From Nocardioides sp. Root140 (GTDB lineage: Bacteria; Actinomycetota; Actinomycetes; Propionibacteriales; Nocardioidaceae), in NCBI RefSeq assembly GCF_001426745.1, contig NZ_LMFI01000001.1, positions 1,387,441 through 1,451,440 of the forward strand: a DNA stretch of 64,000 bases, in the 5' to 3' direction. Positions 1-8,569 of this stretch are shown one piece after another (position 1 is the first letter of the stretch; each line of letters begins with the position of its first letter). Made by a program: the position numbers and the translations under genes. The notes beneath the pieces were generated by a model. The model had not been told where the DNA came from. It saw nothing but the letters and a program-made list of their open reading frames with translations, and did no database searches.

Positions 1-106
1 GCGCCTGGACCGCGCTCGCCCCGGCCTGACCATCCGCGCCAGTTCTTCCGGTGGCGGGCTGAGACCCCGAGTCCGGCCCGCCACCGGCCCAACCGAAGGA
101 GGAGCC

Positions 107-163
107 ATGACCAAGCAGACGCCGAACACCGCCACGACCTTCCCCGTCGAGGTGATCCGATGA
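107..163 (+). CDS. 18-residue leader peptide ORF
   Basis: A very short reading frame starts at an ATG placed 5 bases after a strong ribosome binding site, AAGGAGGAG. Its stop overlaps the start of the next gene in an ATGA arrangement. The peptide is polar and Thr-rich (MTKQTPNTATTFPVEVIR) and I do not recognise it. The strong binding site and the stop/start overlap suggest it is translated and may serve mainly to couple translation to the downstream gene. The same frame is open upstream to the window edge, so it could also be the tail of a longer gene. Confidence 0.4.
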   Translation: MTKQTPNTATTFPVEVIR

Positions 164-393
164 GCGCACACATCGAGTGGCTGGCCGCCGCTGAGACCAG
201 CGTCCAGGTCCTCACCCCGGGCGAAGACTGGGTGGGTGCTGGGGAGCACCGCCGCCCGGTCCTGACTCTCGCCCAGGACGACGTGATCGCGATTGAGGGC
301 ACGCCCGCCGAGTTGCGTGCGCTCGCCGCGCAGATCACCGCCGTTGCCACCGCCGCGTCTGCACGGCTCGACCTCGCCGCTGAGGCCGGGTGA
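160..393 (+). CDS. Small hypothetical protein (77 aa) of the mobile element
   Basis: I do not recognise this small acidic, alanine-rich protein. It has no membrane segment, cysteine cluster or obvious DNA-binding motif. The segment GTPAELRALAAQITAVATAA is a likely amphipathic helix. The ATG overlaps the stop of the 18-residue ORF upstream, so the two are translationally coupled. The next gene begins with a TTG 5 bases after this stop. The gene belongs to a run of small element genes left of the relaxase. Coding status rests on the coupling and on codon use (GC-rich third positions). Confidence 0.6.
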   Translation: MSAHIEWLAAAETSVQVLTPGEDWVGAGEHRRPVLTLAQDDVIAIEGTPAELRALAAQITAVATAASARLDLAAEAG

Positions 394-397
394 TCCC

Positions 398-643
398 TTG
401 GCCACCATCCGGCAGGCGCGCCGCCCGCAGTGCTGTGTCCGTTGCGGGCGTCCCTTGCGCCGGATCAACTTCCTCTCCGGCTTCGTCGGCCCCGACTGCC
501 CGCCGTTGGTTCGGATGGGGTGCGAGCACTATGCCTGTCTGGACTCGCTGTGCTGGTCGACCAGCGACGGCCGCCATCTGCTGGCCACCGACTGCGCCCA
601 GCACGCACCGGCCGGTGCCGGAGCCCAGGCGGCGCTGTGGTGA
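398..643 (+). CDS. Cysteine-rich small protein, probable zinc binder
   Basis: A protein of 81 residues starting at TTG, 5 bases after the preceding stop. It has at least seven cysteines in CxxC-like spacing: QCCVRCGRP near the N-terminus, then GPDC, GCEHYAC and CLDSLCW. This resembles a zinc ribbon or treble-clef fold, as found in small plasmid-borne regulatory or RNA/DNA-binding proteins. The family is not one I can name. The TTG start is an inference from the tight spacing; the frame is also open further upstream inside the preceding gene. It is convergent with the HNH gene at 655-1194. Confidence 0.5.
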   Translation: MATIRQARRPQCCVRCGRPLRRINFLSGFVGPDCPPLVRMGCEHYACLDSLCWSTSDGRHLLATDCAQHAPAGAGAQAALW

Positions 644-654
644 CGCCGCGTCGC

Positions 655-1194
655 TCACCACAGCGTCAGTTGCTCGCCCAGTAGCTCTTGGAGTCGCGCG
701 AGGTCGTCGGCCACTAGCTGCGGGTCCTCACGCGCGAGGTCGCGAAGTTCCCGAGCCCGCCGACGCGGGCCGCGCGGGTCGGCCAGTGGGCTGTAGGGCA
801 GCCGCCGCTGGACCGACCACTCGCGCCGATTCTGCGCCGCGCTCGACGCCACCACGTGATCCGGTGCGACCCGCTGGCACAGCGGGTTGTGACACCGGTG
901 CCCGAGCAGCCGCGCCTGGGCGAGCGCGTCCACACCGTTCATCACCGCGAACGCGAACCGGTGCGCGATGATCACCCGTCCCGGCGCAAACCAGAACAGA
1001 CCATGTCCGCCGCCGTCCGTGCGGTCACGCTCGGACCGGCCCGCAACCGCCCCGGTCCACCACAGGCACTCGCTCCCCGGCACCGTGGCGACCTTGGCCC
1101 GGTAGCGCGCGAGCACCCTCGGGTCCGCGATCGCCGCAGTCACTGCCGCGAGGCCGGCGTCATCCAACCGCCGTACCGGCACCCGCTCCCCCAC
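655..1194 (-). CDS. HNH-type endonuclease-like protein
   Basis: A protein of 179 residues with the layout of phage and plasmid HNH (HNH_3-like) proteins: CLWWTGAV at about residues 43-50, an aromatic GHGLFWF strand, IIAHRFAFAV near 75-84, then GHRCHNPLCQRVAPDHVV near 97-115, which supplies the candidate catalytic and zinc-binding His/Cys residues, and an Asn in AAQNRREW. The C-terminal third is charged and helical. It starts with GTG inside the 3' end of the gene upstream on the same strand (35-base overlap), so the two genes form a leftward operon. Such proteins nick or cut DNA, or act as degenerate DNA binders; the role here is unknown. Confidence 0.6.
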   Translation of the reverse strand: MGERVPVRRLDDAGLAAVTAAIADPRVLARYRAKVATVPGSECLWWTGAVAGRSERDRTDGGGHGLFWFAPGRVIIAHRFAFAVMNGVDALAQARLLGHRCHNPLCQRVAPDHVVASSAAQNRREWSVQRRLPYSPLADPRGPRRRARELRDLAREDPQLVADDLARLQELLGEQLTLW

Positions 1195-1555
1195 TCGCGG
1201 CGGGCGCAGCCGTCGCGGCCGGCGCCCTAGCGCCGTCCTCGTCGCCCTTCTCGGCGTCCTGGTCGTTCTCGGCCAGCCGCCGCAGCCGCGTCGCCTCTCG
1301 CACGCCGATCTGGTCGCCGCACCACTCGACGGCCTCGCGCAGTGTCACGCCCTCGACCATCGTCATCTCGCGCAGCGCGGCCCCAGCCCGCTTCTCTGCC
1401 TCGGCCACCGCAGCGTCCCGCTCTCCGACCGCAGTCATCACCTGCACCGCCAGGTCTTCCAGCCGCTTGGCGCGCTCGAAGAGCGCAGCCCTCCGTTTCG
1501 ACGTGACACTCCGCGCGTCACGTCGCGCCTTCTGGCGCATCGTCTGCTGACTCAT
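1160..1555 (-). CDS. Charged helical hypothetical protein
   Basis: Unrecognised protein of about 131 residues. The N-terminus is very basic (MSQQTMRQKARRDARSV...), followed by a long helical segment rich in Ala, Glu and Arg (FERAKRLEDLAVQVMTAVGE...) and a low-complexity Ala/Gly tail. This layout fits a small nucleic-acid-binding accessory protein. It is divergent from the relaxase across an intergenic region of about 300 bases, where relaxosome accessory genes often sit, but no named family is visible. I prefer the start at 1555 to the alternative at 1582. A copy of the element's TAGGTGAC motif lies 37 bases upstream. Confidence 0.5.
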   Translation of the reverse strand: MSQQTMRQKARRDARSVTSKRRAALFERAKRLEDLAVQVMTAVGERDAAVAEAEKRAGAALREMTMVEGVTLREAVEWCGDQIGVREATRLRRLAENDQDAEKGDEDGARAPAATAAPAASGGAGAGTAVG

Positions 1556-1591
1556 CCGGTCATCCCTCGCTCGTGTCGACATGGACTCTGA

Positions 1592-1604
1592 CAGTCACCT
1601 AGGA
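1592..1604 (-). promoter_or_regulatory. Element-wide motif, copy 1 (TCCTAGGTGACTG)
   Basis: Read on the minus strand, this gives TCCTAGGTGACTG about 37 bases before the start at 1555. Closely related sequences occur upstream of genes at 11801, 14443, 16110 and 19665. GTCACCTAGGTGAC would be a perfect palindrome, and this copy approaches it, which suggests a dimeric regulator or a promoter element. Function is inferred. Confidence 0.35.
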
Positions 1605-1853
1605 CACAACCCGGACCCCGAGCGATCACCACCGCCGAAGAACCTTTCCAACACCCTCACCAGCCTCACCCGACCAGCACCCTCACACCGACACCGCTGA
1701 GCCCCTCCCGAGCGCCCCAGCGTCCCCCCTCGAACTCAGTCGCACCCCAACCTCCACACACCTAGTGCATTCCCGGTTCGCCGAATAGAAAGAACAGACG
1801 AAACTTCGCTGCGAAATTGATCGTTCCGAGGCCCCGATCGGACGTAGGTGCCC
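1605..1853. other. Intergenic region upstream of the relaxase; candidate oriT
   Basis: About 250 bases without a gene between the divergent small gene and the relaxase. The left part is C-rich with ACC/CCCTC runs, and the right part is AT-richer (1765-1835). It includes CACACACCTAGTGCATTC near 1755-1772 and a short TTCGC-TG-CGAA hairpin near 1806-1817. In MobF systems the transfer origin commonly lies next to the relaxase gene, so this is the best candidate location. I could not identify a nic site, so this is positional inference only. Confidence 0.25.
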
Positions 1854-4800
1854 GTGACGATGAGCCTCCACAAGCTGACGGCCGGGTCGGGGTACGACTA
1901 CCTGACCCGCCAGGTCGCAGCGATGGACGCCACCGACAAGGGTCACGTCGGGCTCGCGAGCTACTACACCGAGAAGGGCGAGACTCCCGGCGTGTGGGTC
2001 GGGTCCGGCATGGCGGGCATCGAGGGCCTGAACGCCGGCGACATCGTGACCGCCGACCACATGTCGGCACTGTTCGGCGCCGGCCACCACCCCCTCGCAG
2101 ACCAGCGGATCAAGGAGCTGGATCTGCGGGTCGGTCGCGCCGACGTCGCGAGCCCGACCGAGGCCGACTACAAGGCGGCCGCTCGTCTCGGTACCCCGTA
2201 CAAGGTCTTCGAGAACGACGTCAGCGCCTTCCGGGTCGAGGTCGCCAAGCGCCTCGCGGCCGTCAACGAGGCCGCCGGGCTGCCGGGCGACTGGCCGGTC
2301 CCCGCGCAGGAGCGGGCACGGATTCGCACCGAGGTCGGGCGTGACTTCTTCCGGGCCGAGCACGGCCGCGAGCCTGCCGACGCGCGCGAGCTCGCCGCCA
2401 CGATCGCCAAGCACTCCCGGCCCAAGACCAACGCCGTGGCCGGATACGACCTCACCTTCTCGCCGGTGAAGAGCGTCTCCACGCTGTGGGCACTGGCCGA
2501 CCCCAAGACCGCCGCGGTCATCGAGCGCGCCCACCAGGCGGCGATCAAGGACGCGCTGCACTTCATCGAGACCAAGGCGCTGTTCACCCGCCAGGGCACC
2601 AACGGGATCCGCCAGGTCAACGTCCGCGGCCTGCTGGCCACGGCGTTCACCCACCGCGACTCCCGCGCCGGCGACCCGGATCTGCACACCCACGTCGCGG
2701 TCGCGAACAAGGTCCAGACCCTCGACGGGAAGTGGCTGGCGATCGACGGCCGGCTGCTCTACAAGGCCAAGGTCTCTGCCTCGGAGACCTACAACACTGC
2801 GCTCGAGCGGCACCTGGGCGACGCGCTGGGGGTGCGGTTCGCGGAGCGCCCGAATCCCGCCGCCCGGAAGCGGCCGGTGCGCGAGATCGTCGGCGTCGAC
2901 CCCGACCTCAACCACCGCTTCTCCAAGCGCCGCGTCAGCGTCGAGGCCCGCCGCAAGGTGCTGGCCGCCGAGTTCCAGGCATCCCACGGCCGCCCGCCGA
3001 CACCGATCGAGACGCTGCAGCTGGCCCAGCGGGCCACGCTGGAGACCCGCGAGGCCAAGCACGAGCCGAGCTCGCTGGCCGAGCAGCGGGAGGCCTGGAA
3101 CCGCGAGGCGGTCGAGGTCCTCGGCTCACCGCGAGACCTCCAGCAGATGCTCCACGGCGCACTCAACCCGACCGCCGCCGCGACCGCCCCGGTCGCCGAC
3201 GCGGCGTGGTTCGCCAAGATCAGCGATCGGATTGTGACGACGATGGAAGGCGGCCGCGCCACCTGGCAGTACTGGCACGTCTACGCCGAGGCCCAGCGCC
3301 AGGTGCGGGCCGCCAACGTGCCCACCGACCAGGTCAGCACCGTCGTCGGCCTGCTGGTCAGCGAGGTCCTTGACGGCTGCTCGATCAGCATCACTCGCCC
3401 CTTCGACGAGATCTCCGAGCCGCCCGAGTTGCGCAAGCTGGACGGGTCCTCGGTCTACACCGTCGGCGGCGTCCACCTGTTCACCTCGAGCAAGGTCCTG
3501 GCCGCCGAAGAGCGCCTGGTGGAGGCCGCCGGTCGCCGCGACGGCTACGCGGTCGACGAGCAGAACGTCGCACTGGCTCTCCTGGAGTCCGAAGCCAACG
3601 GGGTCACCCTAAACGCCGGCCAGGCCACCTTGGTCAAGGAGATGGCCACCTCCGGCGCCCGGCTGCAGCTGGCCATCGCGCCCGCCGGCTCGGGCAAGAC
3701 CACCGCGATGCGGGCGCTCGCCCAGGCCTGGACCGACGGCGGCGGCAGCGTGATCGGCCTCGCCCCCTCAGCCGCGGCCGCGGACGCCCTACGCCAGTCC
3801 ATGGGCTCCCAGACCGACACCCAGACCGACACCCTCGCCAAACTCACCCACTCCTTGATCACCGGCGATGCGCCCGACTGGGTCGCCGGCATTGGCCCGC
3901 AGACGCTCGTGGTGATCGACGAGGCCGGCATGGCCGACACGCTCTCCCTGGACATCGCCGTGCAACACGTCCTCGAGCGCGGCGGCAGCGTCCGCCTGAT
4001 CGGCGACGACCAGCAGCTCGCCGCGATCGGCGCCGGCGGCGTGCTGCGCGACATCCGCGCCACCCACGGCGCGCTGCAGCTGACCGAGCTCGTGCGGTTC
4101 ACCGACCCGGCCGAAGGCGCCGCCTCGCTGGCGCTGCGCGAGGGCAAGGGCGAGGCCCTGGGCTTCTACCTCGACCGCGACCGGGTGCACGTGGGAGACC
4201 TGGCCACGATGACCGAGGACGTGTTCGCGGCCTGGCAGGCCGACCGTGCAGCAGGGCTGGACGCGATCATGCTCGCCCCGACCCGCGAGCTGGTCAGCGA
4301 GCTCAACCAGCAGGCCCGCGCCCACCGACTCGCGGGGGCCGACCCCGCGAGGCCCGGCCTGGCCCGGCGCCTGGCCGACGGCAACGAGGCCAGCATTGGC
4401 GAGTTGATCATCACCCGCACCAACGACCGCAAGCTGCGCACCTCGGCCACCGACTGGGTCAAGAACGGCGATCGGTGGACCGTCGTCGGCCTCCACGAGG
4501 GCGGCGACCTGACCGTGCAGCACACCCAGCACGGCCGTACCGTCCGCCTCCCCCAGGAGTACGTCGGGGCCTCCACCGAGCTCGGCTACGCCTGCACCGT
4601 GCACACCGCCCAGGGCGTCACCGCCGACACCATGCACGGGCTGGCCACCGGCACCGAGTCGCGCCAGCAGCTCTACACGATGCTCACCCGGGGCAAGAGC
4701 GGCAACCACGTCTATCTCGAGGTCGTCGGGGACGGCGACCCGCATTCGGTGATCCACCCGACCCTGGTCCGCCCGCTGACCCCGACCGACATCCTCGAGT

Positions 4801-7715
4801 CGATGCTGGCCCGCGACGACGCCCAGCGGTCCGCGACCAGCCTCATGCGCGAGCAGGCCGACCCCGCTACCCGGCTCGGTGAGGCAGCCCAGCGCTACCT
4901 CGACAGCCTCTACGTCGCGGCCGAGAACGTCGTCGGTCCCGATGTCGTCGAGGCCCTGGACAGCATCGTCGACCAGCTGCTTCCCGGCCTGGCCGATGAG
5001 GCTGCCTGGCCCACGCTGCGCGCCCATCTGCTGCTGCTTGGCGCCGCGGGTGAGAGCCCCGTGGAGGCGATGCGCGCGGCCGCGAGCGACCGAGAACTGG
5101 TCTCGGCCGAGGACCGCGCCGCGGTGCTCGACTGGCGGCTGGACGCCTCCGGCATGCGCAACGCCGGCACCGGCCCACTGCCCTGGATGCCCGGCATACC
5201 GGAGAGACTGGCCGACGACCCGCACTGGGGTGCCTACCTCGACCAGCGCGCGCACCTGGTCGACCAGCTCGCCAACGAGGTCCGCCGCCGGGCCGCGGCA
5301 CAGACGTCGCTGCCGACCTGGGCGCAGAACGGGATCCGACCCGACACCGACACGGTGGCCGACGTCGAGGTCTGGCGAGCGGCCATGCAGGTCCCCGTCG
5401 ACGACCGTCGCGCGACCGGCGCGCCGCAGCTACAGAAAGCCTCCTCCACCTACCAGCGACGGCTCAACCGGCGTATCACCGGCGACCACACCCCAGCGCT
5501 CACGGAATGGCGCCAACTGCTTTACTCGCTGGCCCCGCAGGTCCGCGGCGACGAGTTCACCCCGCTCCTTGCCGAACGGCTCGCGGCCATGTCACGCACC
5601 GGCGTTGAGGCCCACCAGCTGCTCCGCACCGCCACGTCGGCTGACACTGGGGCCGGACCTCTTCCTGATGAGCACGCCGCGGCGGCGCTGTGGTGGCGCA
5701 TGGCACGCCACCTCTCGCCCGCCGTGGCCGTCCAGGTCGGGGACGGCTCTCACGGCGAGGGGGTCACCACCAGCTGGGCAGCACACTTGCCCGAACTGCT
5801 CGGCGAGGAGCGGGCCGCCCGCATCCAGGCGAGCGCCTGGTGGCCCGCGCTGGTCTCCAACGTCGACCACGGACTGCAGCGCGGCTGGCAGCTCGAAGCC
5901 CTGCTCTCGTCCGGGTCCGCCCTGCCCTCCGACGACGTCGACGAGTGCCAGGCGCTGGTGTGGCGAACCTCCATCGCGCTCGAACCGATCCCCGACGAGC
6001 ACGAGCACGACTACCACTTCGACGAGCCGCCGGTGGACATGTGGGACGGCGTCGAGCCCGACCCGGCCACGTTGGTCGACCACCCCGACGACATCGAATG
6101 GCCGCTCCCGCACGACCTCGAGGCCGATGACAACCACCTGGTCGACCAGCCCGAGCCGGACGAGGCGATCGACCAGGTCGACGTCGCCCCGTCGGCGGCC
6201 GACAACGTCGACGAGCAGCAGTTCGTCGAGGGCGACCTGACGCTGGCCGCGTACATCCGCGACCTCGGCGGCACCCCGCTCGAGCCGACCGACGCCGACA
6301 TCCGCCTCATGTACCAGCGGGCCGATGAGTGGTACTCCTTCCCCGTCACGCGCGAACGCATGATCGAGATCAACGAGATCACGCAGGCCTTCTTTGAGTC
6401 CGGGTTCACCGACTCATGGGGTCGCGACCACCTCACCGGCCGGTTCGGGATCGACATCGCCGGGCACGAGCACTTCCGTCCCGGACAGGCGCCGGCCGGG
6501 TGGACCAACCTGGTCGACCACCTGCGCCAGCGTGGCGTCAGTGAGGCCGAGATGTTGGCCACCGGGGTCGCCACCACCGCCAGCACCGGCCGACTGATCG
6601 ACCGGTTCCGGGACCGAGTGATGTTCCCGGTAGTCCACAACGGTGAGGTGCTCGGGTTCGTCGGCCGACGCCGACCAGACCTCACCGACGCCGACAAGGG
6701 CGGCCCGAAGTACCTGAACACCGCCGACACCCCGCTGTTCCACAAGGGCGCTCAGCTGTACGGCGTCGTCGACGAACTCCTCGCCGAGGGCGCCGTCCCG
6801 GTCATCGTCGAGGGCCCCATGGACGCGATCTCGGTCACGCTGGCCAGCGCCGGCCGCTACCTCGGCGTGGCCCCGCTCGGCACGTCACTGACCGACGAGC
6901 AGGCCTCCCAGCTCGGCGGAATCGGCCGCGACCCGATCGTGGCCACCGACGCCGACCTCGCCGGCCAGGTCGCGGCCGAGCGCGACTTCTGGATGCTCAC
7001 CCCGCACGGTCTCGACCCCGGCTACGCCCGCTTCCCCGAGGGCCTGGACCCGGCCGACTTGCTCGCCCACCGCGGCCCCGCGGCACTCACCGCGGCGCTG
7101 GCCAGCGGCCAGACGCTGGGTGACCAGCTGCTCTCCGAGCGGCTCGACGACCTTGCGCCCGAGCAGGCCCGCGTGGCCGCGATGCGGGTCCTTGCCGCCC
7201 GGCCCAGCCGCGCCTGGGCGCCGGGCACCGACCAAGTGCGCGCCCGACTGCAGCTCTCCCAACTGCGGTCGCGGCGGGACCTGCGCGACGCCATCAAGGC
7301 GTGGGACGCCGATCCCCGTAAGGCCGCCCAGGCCGAGCTGAACAGCAGCAACGAGATCCGCGCCCGCCTCGAGGCCGCGGCCGCGAAGTCGCCGGCGGAA
7401 CGCTGGGCCCCGCTGGCCCGCGAGGTCGACCCGCGACTGGTGGAGCAGGGCGACTGGCCCGCCACCGCGGCGATGCTGCAACAGGCCCACGAGCAAGGCC
7501 ACGACATCGGCGCCGCTACCCGCGCCCTGGTCGCAGCAGCACCCCTGGGCGACACCCCCGCCCGCGAACTGCGCTACCGGCTGGTTCGGCAGGTTGGACT
7601 CGGCGAACACGACGCCGAATCCACCGACCGTGACGCCCCGAGGCTCCGGCGCGACGCGGGTACTGGACAAGAGCACGGCTCTTCGAACCCAGTACACCGC
7701 AGCCCCCGCCGGTAG
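1854..7715 (+). CDS. MobF (TrwC-type) relaxase fused to RecD-like helicase and TOPRIM primase
   Basis: A giant conjugation initiator of about 1,953 residues. Residues 1-340 form a TrwC/TraI relaxase: SLHKLTAGSGYDYL and SYYTEKG supply candidate catalytic tyrosines, and DLHTHVAVANK near 275 is the metal-binding His motif. Residues about 570-960 form a superfamily I RecD/TraI helicase with Walker A APAGSGKTT (near 610), Walker B VVIDEAGMAD (near 685) and the late helicase motif TVHTAQGVTAD. After an acidic linker near 1380-1450 comes a DnaG-like primase core: PVVHNGEVLGFVGRR, then TOPRIM signatures VIVEGPMDAI (near 1650) and VATDADLAG (near 1695). No CHC2 zinc finger is visible. It would nick and unwind the transferred strand and possibly prime its copy in the recipient. 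GTG 1854 gives MTMSLHKL; GTG 1848 and ATG 1860 are alternatives. Confidence 0.93.
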   Translation: MTMSLHKLTAGSGYDYLTRQVAAMDATDKGHVGLASYYTEKGETPGVWVGSGMAGIEGLNAGDIVTADHMSALFGAGHHPLADQRIKELDLRVGRADVASPTEADYKAAARLGTPYKVFENDVSAFRVEVAKRLAAVNEAAGLPGDWPVPAQERARIRTEVGRDFFRAEHGREPADARELAATIAKHSRPKTNAVAGYDLTFSPVKSVSTLWALADPKTAAVIERAHQAAIKDALHFIETKALFTRQGTNGIRQVNVRGLLATAFTHRDSRAGDPDLHTHVAVANKVQTLDGKWLAIDGRLLYKAKVSASETYNTALERHLGDALGVRFAERPNPAARKRPVREIVGVDPDLNHRFSKRRVSVEARRKVLAAEFQASHGRPPTPIETLQLAQRATLETREAKHEPSSLAEQREAWNREAVEVLGSPRDLQQMLHGALNPTAAATAPVADAAWFAKISDRIVTTMEGGRATWQYWHVYAEAQRQVRAANVPTDQVSTVVGLLVSEVLDGCSISITRPFDEISEPPELRKLDGSSVYTVGGVHLFTSSKVLAAEERLVEAAGRRDGYAVDEQNVALALLESEANGVTLNAGQATLVKEMATSGARLQLAIAPAGSGKTTAMRALAQAWTDGGGSVIGLAPSAAAADALRQSMGSQTDTQTDTLAKLTHSLITGDAPDWVAGIGPQTLVVIDEAGMADTLSLDIAVQHVLERGGSVRLIGDDQQLAAIGAGGVLRDIRATHGALQLTELVRFTDPAEGAASLALREGKGEALGFYLDRDRVHVGDLATMTEDVFAAWQADRAAGLDAIMLAPTRELVSELNQQARAHRLAGADPARPGLARRLADGNEASIGELIITRTNDRKLRTSATDWVKNGDRWTVVGLHEGGDLTVQHTQHGRTVRLPQEYVGASTELGYACTVHTAQGVTADTMHGLATGTESRQQLYTMLTRGKSGNHVYLEVVGDGDPHSVIHPTLVRPLTPTDILESMLARDDAQRSATSLMREQADPATRLGEAAQRYLDSLYVAAENVVGPDVVEALDSIVDQLLPGLADEAAWPTLRAHLLLLGAAGESPVEAMRAAASDRELVSAEDRAAVLDWRLDASGMRNAGTGPLPWMPGIPERLADDPHWGAYLDQRAHLVDQLANEVRRRAAAQTSLPTWAQNGIRPDTDTVADVEVWRAAMQVPVDDRRATGAPQLQKASSTYQRRLNRRITGDHTPALTEWRQLLYSLAPQVRGDEFTPLLAERLAAMSRTGVEAHQLLRTATSADTGAGPLPDEHAAAALWWRMARHLSPAVAVQVGDGSHGEGVTTSWAAHLPELLGEERAARIQASAWWPALVSNVDHGLQRGWQLEALLSSGSALPSDDVDECQALVWRTSIALEPIPDEHEHDYHFDEPPVDMWDGVEPDPATLVDHPDDIEWPLPHDLEADDNHLVDQPEPDEAIDQVDVAPSAADNVDEQQFVEGDLTLAAYIRDLGGTPLEPTDADIRLMYQRADEWYSFPVTRERMIEINEITQAFFESGFTDSWGRDHLTGRFGIDIAGHEHFRPGQAPAGWTNLVDHLRQRGVSEAEMLATGVATTASTGRLIDRFRDRVMFPVVHNGEVLGFVGRRRPDLTDADKGGPKYLNTADTPLFHKGAQLYGVVDELLAEGAVPVIVEGPMDAISVTLASAGRYLGVAPLGTSLTDEQASQLGGIGRDPIVATDADLAGQVAAERDFWMLTPHGLDPGYARFPEGLDPADLLAHRGPAALTAALASGQTLGDQLLSERLDDLAPEQARVAAMRVLAARPSRAWAPGTDQVRARLQLSQLRSRRDLRDAIKAWDADPRKAAQAELNSSNEIRARLEAAAAKSPAERWAPLAREVDPRLVEQGDWPATAAMLQQAHEQGHDIGAATRALVAAAPLGDTPARELRYRLVRQVGLGEHDAESTDRDAPRLRRDAGTGQEHGSSNPVHRSPRR

Positions 7716-7928
7716 GCACGACGGCACGGCCCAGACACTCTGTAAGTAGGAGTCCGTGACACGACACGGCTCCGAGTTCCCGAACAGGGACACCGCCTGA
7801 CCCGAGATCGACCCCGCGGACGACCGCTCACACTTCAGGAATCACCAAGGGCGTTCCGGTCGGAGGTTCGGCCGCCCGCGGAGTGCAGAGCCAATCTGAA
7901 TGTCGGAGGCTTCTGCCATCGTGAACCC

Positions 7929-8141
7929 ATGAACGCATTCGAAGCTGCCGACTACGCGGAGCTTCTCCCGCGCCGTTGGAAGCGGCGGCTGGGGACCGCC
8001 GTCCTCGCGGTCGCGCTTCTGTTCCCCACCGCGTTCCAGAACTGGTATCTCGTACAGGTCCAGGACTACACCCAGAAGCTCACCAAGCAGCTCGAGCACA
8101 TCTGGTTACCCGAGGCTGCCGTCGACAAGGCTCCCAGCTGA
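7929..8141 (+). CDS. Small single-pass membrane protein
   Basis: A 70-residue protein with a basic cytoplasmic segment (LLPRRWKRRLG), one hydrophobic helix (TAVLAVALLFPTAFQNWYLV) and a short charged tail (YTQKLTKQLEHIW). I do not recognise a family. The ribosome binding site is not obvious: a CGGAGG lies about 25 bases upstream. It sits between the relaxase and the ATP-grasp peptide cluster, about 100 bases upstream of the first peptide gene, and could belong to either unit. The region 7716-7928 before it shows no other gene. Confidence 0.5.
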   Translation: MNAFEAADYAELLPRRWKRRLGTAVLAVALLFPTAFQNWYLVQVQDYTQKLTKQLEHIWLPEAAVDKAPS

Positions 8142-8244
8142 CCAGGGTCCGGGCGACCGGAAGCGTGTGCTGCCGAACCAGACCGCGGTGGTCGTCCAGA
8201 CTCGAACCAACAGACCGACCGACCACGACAGGAGGAACCGACTA

Positions 8245-8397
8245 ATGAACGAATCCACCCTGTACGACGCTGCGGTGCCGAGCAACGGCGGTGATCCCGA
8301 CACTCGCCCAGACCCCGGGACCCGCTTGACAGCGTCCGTGGAGACCGTCGACAACGACCGTGCCGGGCTGATGCTCGACGCCGGAGTGGTGCGTTGA
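8245..8397 (+). CDS. Putative graspetide precursor peptide 1
   Basis: A 50-residue peptide with a clear AGGAGG ribosome binding site just upstream of its ATG. The N-terminal half is Asp/Pro/Gly-rich (DAAVPSNGGDPDTRPDPG). It is followed by LTASV and then ETVDNDRAGLMLDAGVVR, which is identical to the C-terminus of the next peptide. The Thr/Ser residues followed by Asp-x-Asp fit the donor and acceptor side chains that ATP-grasp graspetide ligases join as esters. It is the first gene of a tight peptide-peptide-ligase-membrane protein unit. Precursor identity is inferred from size and from the adjacent maturase; no mass data exist. It could alternatively be a small substrate or regulatory peptide of the ligase. 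Confidence 0.65.
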   Translation: MNESTLYDAAVPSNGGDPDTRPDPGTRLTASVETVDNDRAGLMLDAGVVR

Positions 8398-8398
8398 A

Positions 8399-8569
8399 GT
8401 GCCGGCCAAGCGTCCTTCAAGCCAATCGCTGTACTCCAGCAACTGCGTGCCCACCCAGGTTGACGCGTCAGATCCAAAACCGTTCCCCGGGACGATCGAG
8501 ACCGCCCAGATCGAGACCGTCGACAACGACCGCGCCGGGCTGATGCTCGACGCCGGAGTGGTGCGCTGA
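8399..8569 (+). CDS. Putative graspetide precursor peptide 2
   Basis: A 56-residue peptide starting at GTG one base after the stop of peptide 1. The N-terminus (MPAKRPSSQSLYSSNCVPTQ) is unrelated to that of peptide 1. The end, ETVDNDRAGLMLDAGVVR, is identical and preceded by PGTIETAQI. The DNA of the shared segment differs from copy 1 at two positions only, both silent Arg codon changes. Its TGA overlaps the CTG that begins the ATP-grasp frame. The duplication of a C-terminal segment behind a different N-terminus suggests that the shared end is the modified core or the enzyme-recognised part. Family assignment depends on the neighbouring ligase. Confidence 0.65.
   Translation: MPAKRPSSQSLYSSNCVPTQVDASDPKPFPGTIETAQIETVDNDRAGLMLDAGVVR

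Noticed and set aside
390..971. 193-residue plus-strand frame
   Set aside because: It is out of frame with the Cys-rich gene at 398 and antisense to the HNH gene; the product is Arg/Pro/Ala low complexity.
7670..7712. tRNA-like TTCGAACCC near the end of the relaxase gene
   Set aside because: Only the T-loop-like string is present, within coding sequence; no cloverleaf can be formed. No tRNA or rRNA gene was found in the window.
1683..7715. Long minus-strand frames opposite the relaxase gene (for example 1683-3062 and 3789-5255)
   Set aside because: They are GC-rich antisense shadows with Arg/Gly/His-rich low-complexity products, and the plus strand encodes a clear three-domain protein.
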